Below, piece after piece: positions 18,357 through 27,934 of a stretch of 64,000 nt of DNA. The DNA is taken from positions 1 through 64,000 of the forward strand of contig NZ_JACLAF010000004.1 in NCBI RefSeq assembly GCF_015355625.1. The letters are read 5' to 3'. The notes under the pieces were generated by a model. That model was given only the letters and a program-made list of their open reading frames with translations, was not told the origin of the DNA and searched no databases. A program made the translations under genes and the position numbers. Position 1 is the stretch's first letter, and each line of letters begins with the position of its first letter. Source of the DNA: Tamlana sp. I1 (GTDB taxonomy: Bacteria > Bacteroidota > Bacteroidia > Flavobacteriales > Flavobacteriaceae).

Positions 18357-19661
18357 TTAACTTAGGTTTGGATGATTAAGTGATTTAATTTGACGTCCCA
18401 TTAACCAGGTTACGGCAATGGTTAAAATAGTATAGAGACCCACATACAAATGGAAACTGTAAATCATTCCAGGCATCGGGGTTACAGCATCTTTAGTTTT
18501 CATAATCTTATGTATAATCCATGGTTGTCTACCTACTTCGGTAACAATCCATCCGGCTTCTAAAGCAACAAAGCCTAAAGGAGCTAGTAGTGCAAAAAGC
18601 AACCAAAATTTTCGACTTTTCCACCATGATTTTTTAAAAAGACTCGTAAAAAACAATAAACCAGCAAGTAGGAGTAGGGTACCAATACCAACCATAATTT
18701 GAAAGGCATAATGAACAATAGCGACATTAGGGTGTTCATCTTCAGGAAAATCGTTAAGTCCTTTTACTTCAGCATCAAAATCGCCAAAGGCTAGAAAGGA
18801 TAAAGCTTTTGGGATTTCAATTTTATGAGTTACTTCTTGTTTTTCATTATTTACAATACCACCAATATACAGCGGGGCTCCTTTTTGGGTGTGGTAGTGG
18901 GCTTCCATAGCCGCCAATTTTACAGGCTGTCTTTCTGCGATATCTTTAGCCGATAAATCGCCGCTTATAGGTTGTAATATAGCTGCAACAGCACCAAAAG
19001 TAATGGCGATTTTAAACGCTTTTTTGTGAAGTACGATATGGCGTCTTCTAAATATTTGATAGGCATGAATTCCAGCAACAGCAAATCCTGTAGCAGTAAA
19101 GGCTGCTAAAGTCATATGTAAGGCTTGCGTAAACCAAGCAGGGTTAAGAAAGGCTTTTACAGGATCGATATTAAAAAATTCACCATTAATATAATCAAAA
19201 CCAGTAGGGGCATTCATCCAGGCATTAGCCGAAACGACTAGAATTCCCGAAGCAACTCCCGAAACGCCAACGATAATCCCTGTAAACCAATGGAATTTCT
19301 CAGGGATTTTATCCCAACCATATAAATAAAAACCAAGGGCAATAGCTTCAACAAAAAACGCAGCACCTTCTAAAGAAAAGGGCATGCCAATAATTGGGCC
19401 GGCATGTTCCATAAATTCAGGCCAGAGTAGACCCAATTCAAATGATAGAGCAGTTCCAGAAACAGCACCAACCACAAAAAAGATAGCGACTCCTTTTTGC
19501 CATGATTTAGTAAGTTTTAGATAAACTAAATCACGTGTGTTTAACCATTTTTTGTGGGCAACAATCATGAAAAAAGGCATAACCATGCCAATACATGCAA
19601 ATACAATGTGAAAAATAAGCGTAAATGCCATTTGCAGTCTTGCGGCATCTAAATTATCCAT
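18357..19661 (-). CDS. cydA: cytochrome bd oxidase subunit I
   Basis: Quinol-oxidising, haem-bearing subunit I of cytochrome bd, about 434 residues. The N-terminal MDNLDAARLQMAFTLIFH places His18 where the b595 ligand is expected. ALHMTLAAF supplies a second conserved His, and GRQPW near the C-terminal third is the family quinol-site signature. The protein is shorter than E. coli CydA (522), which fits the short Q-loop class. A frame extension to a TTG at 19688 adds MFSHFKPSF, which is not family-like, so I chose the ATG at 19661. cydB follows directly. No cydX-like small ORF was evident. Confidence 0.95.
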   Translation of the reverse strand: MDNLDAARLQMAFTLIFHIVFACIGMVMPFFMIVAHKKWLNTRDLVYLKLTKSWQKGVAIFFVVGAVSGTALSFELGLLWPEFMEHAGPIIGMPFSLEGAAFFVEAIALGFYLYGWDKIPEKFHWFTGIIVGVSGVASGILVVSANAWMNAPTGFDYINGEFFNIDPVKAFLNPAWFTQALHMTLAAFTATGFAVAGIHAYQIFRRRHIVLHKKAFKIAITFGAVAAILQPISGDLSAKDIAERQPVKLAAMEAHYHTQKGAPLYIGGIVNNEKQEVTHKIEIPKALSFLAFGDFDAEVKGLNDFPEDEHPNVAIVHYAFQIMVGIGTLLLLAGLLFFTSLFKKSWWKSRKFWLLFALLAPLGFVALEAGWIVTEVGRQPWIIHKIMKTKDAVTPMPGMIYSFHLYVGLYTILTIAVTWLMGRQIKSLNHPNLS

Positions 19662-19757
19662 AAATGAGGGTTTAAAGTGGGAAAACAAATATACTTGATA
19701 TCGTTTTGTAAACCCTAATTATTTCGCTTAAAAAGATAGAAAAACCTTAGGCGGCAA

Positions 19758-20792
19758 TTAATCTTTTACAATTTCAATTTCAAATAATTTATCCCAATGT
19801 TTACCTGTAACAAAAATAGTTTTGGTTTTTGGGTTGTAAGCAATCCCGTTTAGCACATCAAGATCTTTGTGTTGAGTTACCAAATTTTTAAGCGGCGTAA
19901 AGTCTACCACAGCAATAACAGCCCCGTTTTTAGGATTTATAATCGCTACACCATCTTTTTGGTAACGGTTGGCGTAAATGTTTCCTTCAATCCATTCCAT
20001 TTCGTTAATGCCAACTATTTTGCCTCGGTTGGTATACACTTGAATGTGTTCTTCTTCAGAAAGTGTATCTGGATTTAACAACCAAATATTTTCCGTACCA
20101 TCACTTTTATAAATGGTGTTATCGACATGGCATAAACCCCAACCTTCTTTACTGTTTCCGTATTTAAAGCTGCTAATTTTTTCAAATGTATCCACATCGT
20201 ACACGAAACCTGTACCTTTTTGCCATGTTAATTGGTAAATTTTATCATTTAAAATGGTTAAACCTTCACCAAAATACTCATCCGATAAATTGATGTTTTT
20301 TAAAACACCTCCTGTTTTGTAATCTACTTTTCTAAGTTTAGAGGCTTTGTATTGGCCTGTACTTTCGTATAAAGTATCATTATAAAATTCTAAACCTTGG
20401 GTGTATGAAGTAATGTCATGAGGGTATTCGTTAATAATTTTATAGGTGTATACTTTAGGCAAATCACTGTTTAAAATGGTAATTGCAGAAGCAGTTGTTT
20501 GTTTTTCATTATTAAAATAAACGGTAGCTTCAAGAGTATGTTTGCCTAGTTTTTCATCTTTTAAACTATAACTTTCGGCTATAGGTTTTCCATTTAAACT
20601 ATACGTAATAGAATCTATAACGTGATCTTTTTTGTTCTTTACGGAAAGATTTAAGGTTTTATGATTGGAAATATTACCCTTTGTTGCATTCGTTTCAATA
20701 GAAAAATCACTTTTTTTATGCGCTCCGTTTGAACCGCATGAAATTATAGTAACACTTAAAAATATGATTGTGAGCTGTTTGAATAAAGTCAT
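19758..20792 (-). CDS. glutaminyl-peptide cyclotransferase (glutamine cyclotransferase) lipoprotein
   Basis: A 344-residue predicted lipoprotein: signal peptide with lipobox IISC (Cys19), then a roughly 100-residue Ig-like region, then a glutamine cyclotransferase beta-propeller domain beginning near YPHDITSYTQGLEFYNDTLY. The family converts N-terminal glutamine of peptides to pyroglutamate and is of the plant/bacterial QC type. Typical motifs are YTQGLE, YESTGQY and the repeated G-x-E-W-I-E-G / VTGKHWDKLFEI strands. It lies about 70 bases upstream of cydA on the same strand but may have its own transcript. The substrate is unknown; a periplasmic or surface location is inferred from the lipobox. 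Confidence 0.85.
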   Translation of the reverse strand: MTLFKQLTIIFLSVTIISCGSNGAHKKSDFSIETNATKGNISNHKTLNLSVKNKKDHVIDSITYSLNGKPIAESYSLKDEKLGKHTLEATVYFNNEKQTTASAITILNSDLPKVYTYKIINEYPHDITSYTQGLEFYNDTLYESTGQYKASKLRKVDYKTGGVLKNINLSDEYFGEGLTILNDKIYQLTWQKGTGFVYDVDTFEKISSFKYGNSKEGWGLCHVDNTIYKSDGTENIWLLNPDTLSEEEHIQVYTNRGKIVGINEMEWIEGNIYANRYQKDGVAIINPKNGAVIAVVDFTPLKNLVTQHKDLDVLNGIAYNPKTKTIFVTGKHWDKLFEIEIVKD

Positions 20793-20846
20793 TTTAAAAA
20801 TTTAATTTAAGGCAAGATATTTATTTAAAATCAGTTTAAAAAATCA

Positions 20847-20876
20847 TTGTGATAATTTTAAAAGGTTGTATATTTG
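20847..20876 (+). promoter_or_regulatory. Bacteroidota-type promoter of the SRP RNA gene
   Basis: A TTG at 20847-20849 and TATATTTG at 20869-20876 are separated by 19 bases. This matches the Bacteroidota primary sigma consensus TTG-N19-TAnnTTTG exactly. Transcription would start about 5-6 bases downstream, at the first bases of the SRP RNA. Confidence 0.8.
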
Positions 20877-20881
20877 CACCC

Positions 20882-20975
20882 GGCAAGTCCTACACAACCA
20901 GCTCCTGTTGAATCCTCCAGGTCGGGAACGAAGCAAAGGTAAATGGTCGTAGCGGTGTGATGTAGGTAGCTTGCC
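20882..20975 (+). ncRNA. ffs: signal recognition particle RNA (4.5S type)
   Basis: Small bacterial SRP RNA that pairs with the protein Ffh for co-translational targeting to the membrane. The ends GGCAAG (20882-20887) and CTTGCC (20970-20975) close the rod. The conserved apical core is visible as CCAGGTCGGGAACGAAGCA followed by GGT. A T-run directly after the closing stem acts as terminator. The exact promoter 5' of it supports an independent transcription unit. Confidence 0.92.
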
Positions 20976-21182
20976 TTTTTTTGTACCCAAAACTGAAATC
21001 TTGAAAGCCAAACTGCTTCAAGATTTTTTAGTTTTAGGAAGAAAAGTTGAAGGTTTGAAACTTTTAATTTTTTTAATGTTACCCTTCAGCCTAGTCTTTT
21101 TAAACAATATGAAAAGCTTCAATTTACTTACAAGCTTTCTTCAATATTATTGTATTTTTACCGCCTTAAATCTTAGAAATAA

Positions 21183-21986
21183 ATGTCGAAAGTTGTTTTA
21201 ATTACAGGTGGTTCATCTGGTATTGGTAAGTCTATAGGAGCATTTTTAACCCAAAAAGGTTTTGTTGTTTACGGCACAAGTAGAAACCCTGAAAATTATA
21301 AGGAAAGTCTTTTTCCTATTTTAGAACTGGATGTTAAGAATGAAAAAACCATTAAAGACACGGTTGCGACCATTATAGAAAAAGAAGGTAAACTGGATGT
21401 TGTTATTAATAACGCCGGTGCTGGTATAACAGGGCCTATTGAAGAAATTCCTGAAGCAGAAATAAAAAACAATTTTGAAACCAATTTTTTCGGACCAATA
21501 AAAGTAATTAAAGCGGTATTACCGCAAATGCGTAAACAGCATTCGGGCTTAATTATTAATATTACCTCTATTGCCGGATATATGGGCTTGCCATATCGCG
21601 GGGTTTATAGTGCTAGCAAAGGCGCTTTAGAGTTAATAACCGAGGCCTTTAGAATGGAACTAAAGGATTTTAATATTAAAATGACTAACGTGGCTCCTGG
21701 CGATTTTGCTACCAATATTGCAGCCGGACGATACCATGCACCATTATTAAAAGATTCGCCGTACCACAAGCCTTATGGTGATACTTTAGCGTTAATGAAT
21801 GCTCATGTAGACCATGGGAGTAATCCCGATATGATGGCCGAAGCAGTGTTTAAAGTGATTGAAACATCAAATCCTAAAGTACATTATAAAGTAGGGGCGT
21901 TTATGCAAAAGTTTTCAATTGTGCTGAAACGTATTTTGCCTGATAAGATGTATGAAAAACTTTTAATGAATCACTATAAGTTGTAG
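21183..21986 (+). CDS. short-chain dehydrogenase/reductase (SDR) family oxidoreductase
   Basis: A 267-residue classical SDR using NAD(P)H. The cofactor motif TGGSSGIG lies at residues 8-15, NNAG near 79, the catalytic Ser in the ITSIAGY segment, and the YSASK Tyr/Lys pair near 145. The length is standard. Sequence features resemble SDRs that act on lipid or carbonyl substrates, but the substrate cannot be read from the sequence. It is convergent with the next gene, whose stop lies two bases away. Confidence 0.88.
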   Translation: MSKVVLITGGSSGIGKSIGAFLTQKGFVVYGTSRNPENYKESLFPILELDVKNEKTIKDTVATIIEKEGKLDVVINNAGAGITGPIEEIPEAEIKNNFETNFFGPIKVIKAVLPQMRKQHSGLIINITSIAGYMGLPYRGVYSASKGALELITEAFRMELKDFNIKMTNVAPGDFATNIAAGRYHAPLLKDSPYHKPYGDTLALMNAHVDHGSNPDMMAEAVFKVIETSNPKVHYKVGAFMQKFSIVLKRILPDKMYEKLLMNHYKL

Positions 21987-21987
21987 T

Positions 21988-23409
21988 TTATCTGTTGATA
22001 AGACCTAGCAATTCATCTTCAAATCGTAAGGAGAAAATATTGGCATTGCTATCTACTATTTTTTTGTCTTCATCAACAATAATAACTTTAGTAATCGGGT
22101 AAATAATCAATTTTTCTGAAGCTACTTTAGAGTTTTGAAACTGATATTCTTTAGAATCATCAAAATGAAGGGTTTCAAGTAGTTTTTTTGACTTCTGGAT
22201 CCCGTAATCATCAACATTTATAGATATAAATTCAACTTCAGGATATTTCACTTTAAGTTCCTTTAGTTTGTAATGACTTTCTTTAAAATGTTGGTAGTAC
22301 ACGTTAGACCAAAAAGTAATTACCGTTGGCTTATTAATTAAAGTATTAAGTTCTATGTTGTGGTTTTTATAATCTACAAGATTAACTAAGGGCAAATTAG
22401 AACCATCTTTAAGTCGATGAATGGATTGCGCGTATTTCGTCATGCGACCTTTTTCATCTTCATTAGCACTTTTGCTTAAAAAATAGTTTAAAATGGTGGT
22501 GTTGTTTTCTTCGTTATCATTTTTCGATAGATATTTTAAAGTAAAATGATAAAGTAAATCATCTTTAATGGTGCCATTATCAACCAAACTATCAACCAAT
22601 TTTAAGCGATCTAAATTATAACAGAAGGCGTTTTCCTTATGGGTTTTACACAAATCATGATTTGTATGCGTTTTAAGCGCAAGATTACTTATGTTATGTC
22701 TTAAAAATGAGCGGTAATTGTGGTAATCGCTAAAAAAAGTATCATTGTAGTTAATATGCTTTCTGTAGTTGTAAAAATTACTAGGTAAGCTTTCTAAATT
22801 TTCAACTTTATTTTTGCCATGATGCGCAAACGGATAAACTTCTTTGTAGGAATAATAGCTGTAGTTAATATTAGCTTCTGCTATTTTTATAAAAAGCGGC
22901 GAAGGGTTGTATCTTGAAATAAACTTACTTAATGCAATTTCTTTGCTCGTTTTTATTGAATCGATATGTTTTTCGTAATCGGTTGAGGAAAGCTGGCAAA
23001 GTCTGTAAATATGCTTTTCTTCCTTTTCATGATCAAGAAAATCATTAATTAAATAATTGTTTTTTTTATCGCCTTTTCCTGTGAACACTAAGGATTCGTC
23101 GAAGTCTAATGTATTCAATCTAAAAAAAACACTGTCTTTTGGTTCAAGAAGAATAAGCTGATTTTCAATGCCGTGTTTAAAAGTATAAATACCGCCATTT
23201 AAATTTTTAACCTTATAAATAAAGCGATTGGCACCGTTTAATTTTACGGTGTCTAGTAGTGTTTGTCCTTTCGAGAGTACGACATAGTTTGTATTTGGGT
23301 TGATAATTTCACCACCAATATAAGCGTAAGTAACATCAGAATTATGATGATCTTTTTTACAACTAAAAAAGGCGGTAAGCACAACTATAAGAGACAAATA
23401 ATACTTCAT
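21988..23409 (-). CDS. thioredoxin-fold lipoprotein without a CxxC motif
   Basis: About 473 residues. A signal peptide with lipobox AFFSC anchors it to a membrane. The first 100 residues resemble the DUF4369-like beta domain often found ahead of TlpA domains in Bacteroidota. The middle is a Lys/His-rich helical region. The last 140 residues have a TlpA/thioredoxin fold pattern (TVITFWSN, then EVEFISINVDDYG, then the cis-Pro region YPITKVIIVDE). Where redox-active members carry WCxxC this protein has WSNVYYQHF, so it cannot be a thiol oxidoreductase by the usual chemistry. The ATG at 23409 is preferred over an in-frame TTG six bases earlier. Confidence 0.75.
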   Translation of the reverse strand: MKYYLSLIVVLTAFFSCKKDHHNSDVTYAYIGGEIINPNTNYVVLSKGQTLLDTVKLNGANRFIYKVKNLNGGIYTFKHGIENQLILLEPKDSVFFRLNTLDFDESLVFTGKGDKKNNYLINDFLDHEKEEKHIYRLCQLSSTDYEKHIDSIKTSKEIALSKFISRYNPSPLFIKIAEANINYSYYSYKEVYPFAHHGKNKVENLESLPSNFYNYRKHINYNDTFFSDYHNYRSFLRHNISNLALKTHTNHDLCKTHKENAFCYNLDRLKLVDSLVDNGTIKDDLLYHFTLKYLSKNDNEENNTTILNYFLSKSANEDEKGRMTKYAQSIHRLKDGSNLPLVNLVDYKNHNIELNTLINKPTVITFWSNVYYQHFKESHYKLKELKVKYPEVEFISINVDDYGIQKSKKLLETLHFDDSKEYQFQNSKVASEKLIIYPITKVIIVDEDKKIVDSNANIFSLRFEDELLGLINR

Positions 23410-23576
23410 AAGCAATGTTAGGGTATCTTTGGTCGTACAAAAATATATGATGTAAAGATATTCTGCTGTTAAGACGCTGTTAAAAGATGTTTTTCCTACA
23501 ATATATTGCGATCTATAGACGTTGCGGACTACACAAAATTGCCTGCTTTAAGTTTCGTCTTACCAATTCATTTCTC

Positions 23577-23584
23577 TACTTTTG
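23577..23584 (+). promoter_or_regulatory. -7 element of the ABC-F gene promoter
   Basis: TACTTTTG matches the Bacteroidota TAnnTTTG -7 consensus and lies 19 bases before the ABC-F ATG. A T-rich TTTC segment about 21 bases upstream could serve as the weak -33 element. Confidence 0.55.
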
Positions 23585-23600
23585 CAAAAATTTAATTTGA

Positions 23601-25223
<1,623 letters not shown>

Positions 25224-25443
25224 ACTTAGAACTTGTTAATTCGAGTGAATTTACGATTGATAATGAGTGAAATTAGTATCGAGAATCATTCACATCGTCA
25301 CTTAAAAAGTTACACCCACTAAACACTCTTGGTAAGTAATATCCCCTAGAGGACTATCGAGATGAAAACATTGTTTTTATCGAAGATACATGGCGAAGCC
25401 AATAGGGGTGTTTTATTGCAGTTATTATTTTTATATAAAAAAA
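25224..25443. other. gap after the ABC-F gene
   Basis: No gene is visible. Short complementary segments (ACACCCACTA near 25311, CCCCTAG near 25345 and TAGGGGTGTT near 25415) could fold, but no known RNA family is recognisable. Confidence 0.3.
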
Positions 25444-25570
25444 GGCTGTCTAAAAAGTAAGTTAAATTTGATTTGTCAGGTTGAGCTTGTCGAAACCGAT
25501 ATTGATTAGCAATCAGTTAAAAATATTTCGACAAGCTCAATATAACATCAAGTATACTTTTTAGACAGCC
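25444..25570. repeat. nested inverted-repeat element (shell A, TGTCGAA core)
   Basis: A perfect 16-bp outer inverted repeat, GGCTGTCTAAAAAGTA at 25444-25459 and its complement at 25555-25570, is flanked by A and T runs, so it can terminate transcription from both sides. Inside it is a perfect 14-bp inverted repeat, TGAGCTTGTCGAAA at 25482-25495 and its complement at 25526-25539. The core is related to the module in the large arrays. It sits in a convergent gap (ABC-F gene and DUF2007 gene). Confidence 0.9.
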
Positions 25571-25591
25571 ACTTTTTTTTAATCTATTTTT

Positions 25592-25828
25592 TTACTCTTG
25601 TAATTCAGAAGTAATCGTGTTAATGACTTCCGTTGCTTTTTCAAGTTCATCTTTATGAACAAAAACTTGTTGAATGGGCGCGTTAGATAAACCAAAGATA
25701 GGCGATAAACCTGCGTTGGTTTGCTCTTTAAGGACTGGAATGATATCTATTTTTTCAAGTTCAACAACCATGCGTTGTACGACAATGGAATCACCAGAAT
25801 ATACTTTTATATAATTTGAATCGGACAT
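25592..25828 (-). CDS. DUF2007 domain protein
   Basis: A 78-residue soluble protein of the DUF2007 ('putative signal transducing protein') family. It shows the typical ferredoxin-like pattern: YIKVYSGDSIVVQRMVVELEKIDI, then IPVLKEQ, then IQQVFVHKDELEKATEVI. Family members are often small stand-alone proteins of unknown function, sometimes suggested to bind ligands or nitrogen-regulatory partners. No neighbour gives a clear role. Confidence 0.75.
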   Translation of the reverse strand: MSDSNYIKVYSGDSIVVQRMVVELEKIDIIPVLKEQTNAGLSPIFGLSNAPIQQVFVHKDELEKATEVINTITSELQE

Positions 25829-25899
25829 ATCTTTAAATGTTTAAGGTCTTTTTTAAAGATACAATTTTTTTAAATACAGAACTTCATTTGTTCAGGAAT

Positions 25900-26668
25900 T
25901 ACAAAAAAACCAACAATGAACAATTAACAAATAACAATTCTCAGTTAACAGTTAACAGTTAACAGTTAAGAGTTTAAAACTAAAAAACGAATAATAACTC
26001 TTTTCAGTTATAAATTTCTAATAGCAAAAAGCTAAGGGCTAATAGCTAAAAACCAACAACCAAAAACTAATAACCAAATAATAAACTCAATCGAAAAAGG
26101 CTTCGACAAGCTCTGCCTGACATATCCGAGCTCAAATGTATTTTATAAATGACTGAACAATAACTCTTTTCAGTTGTATATTTCTAAAAGCTAACAGCCA
26201 AAAGCAAACAGCTAAAGGCAAAAACCAAAAACTAGTAACCAATACCCAACCCCATTGAAAGCGGCTTCGACAAGCTCTGCCTGACATATCGGAACTCAAA
26301 TGTATTTTGTAAATGACTGAATAATAAACTTTTCGGTTGTAAATTTCTAAAAGCTAACAATTCTCAGCTAATAGTTAAAAGTTAAGAGTTAAAAACTAAA
26401 AACCGAATAATAACTCTTTTCAGTTGTATATTTCTAAAAGCTAAAAGCTAACAGCCAAAGGCTAAAGGCAAAAGGCTACCAATACCCAAACCCATTGAAA
26501 GCGGCTTCGACAAGCTCTGCCTGACATATCGGAACTCAAATATATTTTATAAATGACTGAATAATAAACTTTTCAGTTGTATATTTCTAAAAGCTAACAG
26601 CCAAAGGCTAAAGGCAAACAGCTAAAAACCAAAAACCAAAAACCAGTAACCAAAATAAACCAATAAAA
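25900..26668 (-). repeat. second composite heptamer/linker repeat array, downstream of the DUF6048 gene
   Basis: Same family as the array at 15.7 kb, in the opposite orientation. On the minus strand, reading away from the DUF6048 stop at 26669, it begins with ten heptamers of the GGTTTTT/TTTAGCC type. It continues with linkers (five copies of the AACTGAAAAG-type linker start, read in complement near 26001, 26168, 26329, 26416 and 26570) and three CAGGCAGAGCTTGTCGAAG modules (complement near 26100, 26266 and 26506). The far end is an AGTTAAC heptamer block at about 25934-25970. No gene is present. The gap 25829-25899 holds nothing recognisable. Confidence 0.88.
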
Positions 26669-27394
26669 TCACTTCTTAAAAAATGGAACTCTATAAGAAA
26701 CTATAAAACCGTATCCAGCACCAATACGGCTACTATCGTAGGTTTTTCCAAAGCCAGGGATATAAACGTTTTCAAAATTATCAACAGCAGTTTCAGAGGC
26801 TAAAAAGCGTAATTGTAGATTAACTCCTATGTAAAGGTTTGTTAGGACTTCAGCCTTTAATCCTAGTTGTATTTCTCCCCAAAAGGCTAATAAACCGTTA
26901 AATTCTTTTGTTTCTTGTAAGGTTAATTGGGGTGCCCAATATTGATTAGTAGCATAAACAGTGGCACTATTTAAATCGTGACTAAAAGTACTTGCACCAG
27001 CTCTAAAGCCAAAATAAATCATGTTATCCATGTCCAACCAGTTTTCATACATATTGTAATCAACACCAGCTTTTAAATAACTTCCTTGGCTGGAAATATT
27101 CATATAATCGGTAATGGTATTTTTTTCTTCAGTACCTATTTCACCAGCTATATAAAGACGTTTTTTAATTCGGAAATCGGCAACAATTTCAAAACCTTTA
27201 TAATCATCATCTATTGCAGTGCGTACTAACTTACTAATATCAGCACCAACTCGAAGGCCGTATTTTAACTTTACGCTTGTAGAATCTTTTGTTTTCTTAT
27301 CAGCAGTTTCACCCTGAGCTTGAACATTTATAGTACAAACAAAAAAGAAAACAATAAGATTAATGCCATATAATAAACTGTGCTTCATTTTCAT
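26669..27394 (-). CDS. DUF6048 family outer-membrane beta-barrel-like protein
   Basis: A 241-residue protein with a signal peptide ending NVQA-Q and alternating strand patterns (LKYGLRVGADISKLV, LYIAGEIGTEE, YLKAGVDYNMYEN, IYFGFRAGASTF) ending in an aromatic residue near the C-terminus. This fits an outer-membrane barrel of the DUF6048 family, conserved in Flavobacteriia. Its start overlaps the 3' end of the upstream DUF6452 gene by 35 bases, so the two are cotranscribed and probably coupled. Function is unknown. Confidence 0.72.
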   Translation of the reverse strand: MKMKHSLLYGINLIVFFFVCTINVQAQGETADKKTKDSTSVKLKYGLRVGADISKLVRTAIDDDYKGFEIVADFRIKKRLYIAGEIGTEEKNTITDYMNISSQGSYLKAGVDYNMYENWLDMDNMIYFGFRAGASTFSHDLNSATVYATNQYWAPQLTLQETKEFNGLLAFWGEIQLGLKAEVLTNLYIGVNLQLRFLASETAVDNFENVYIPGFGKTYDSSRIGAGYGFIVSYRVPFFKK

Positions 27395-27908
27395 TTTCTA
27401 CAGATTGGTTGTCGTTTACAGGTTGCCTAGAAACCATCCAATTATCAGTGTCTGGCTCGATAGTAAGCGTTACGTTTTTATAAATGGTTTTATAGCCACA
27501 AGCACGAGATACATAAACCTCTTCTCGGCTGTAACTTATGGTTATTGTGTCTGGGTTGCCTTCAATAAAATCATCGGAAGTATCATCGGGAGTACCATTA
27601 TCATTAACTTTAGCATCACTTACAAGAACATATTGTGTGGTGTTTACATCGGTTTTCAACGGAAGTAAAACGTCATCAGTGGTTGTGAAATAATAGTCGG
27701 ATAATACCGCATCATTTCCAACGCCTTGAGCAATCATAGTAAATACATTTTTCTTAGCTGTAGGATTTGAAGCGTCGTAAAAATCGATAACAAGTCGTGG
27801 AGTGGTATCTAGTTCTCCAGGGCAAATATCATCAGGTTCGCATGCTATTGCTATTGAAATCCCTAAAATCAATAGTAATGAGATGCCAATTATTTTTAAA
27901 TGTTTCAT
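27360..27908 (-). CDS. DUF6452 family lipoprotein-like protein
   Basis: A 182-residue exported protein with a hydrophobic signal and Cys23 in IAIACEPDD, followed by a short beta-rich domain with the opening EPDDICPGELDTTPRLVIDFYD and two further Cys (CGYKT). This is the DUF6452 family pattern, which I recognise from flavobacterial loci beside rlmD and a DUF6048 gene, as found here. The role is unknown; a shared cell-envelope role with the DUF6048 barrel is inferred only from overlap and conserved adjacency. Confidence 0.7.
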   Translation of the reverse strand: MKHLKIIGISLLLILGISIAIACEPDDICPGELDTTPRLVIDFYDASNPTAKKNVFTMIAQGVGNDAVLSDYYFTTTDDVLLPLKTDVNTTQYVLVSDAKVNDNGTPDDTSDDFIEGNPDTITISYSREEVYVSRACGYKTIYKNVTLTIEPDTDNWMVSRQPVNDNQSVENENEAQFIIWH

Positions 27909-27934
27909 TCTTTATTTTTAAAACTATGTTTTGT

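Noticed and set aside
20971-21201. 76-codon ORF after the SRP RNA
   Set aside because: It begins with a TTG inside the ffs closing stem and T-run, has low-complexity Leu/Phe content and overlaps the SDR start.
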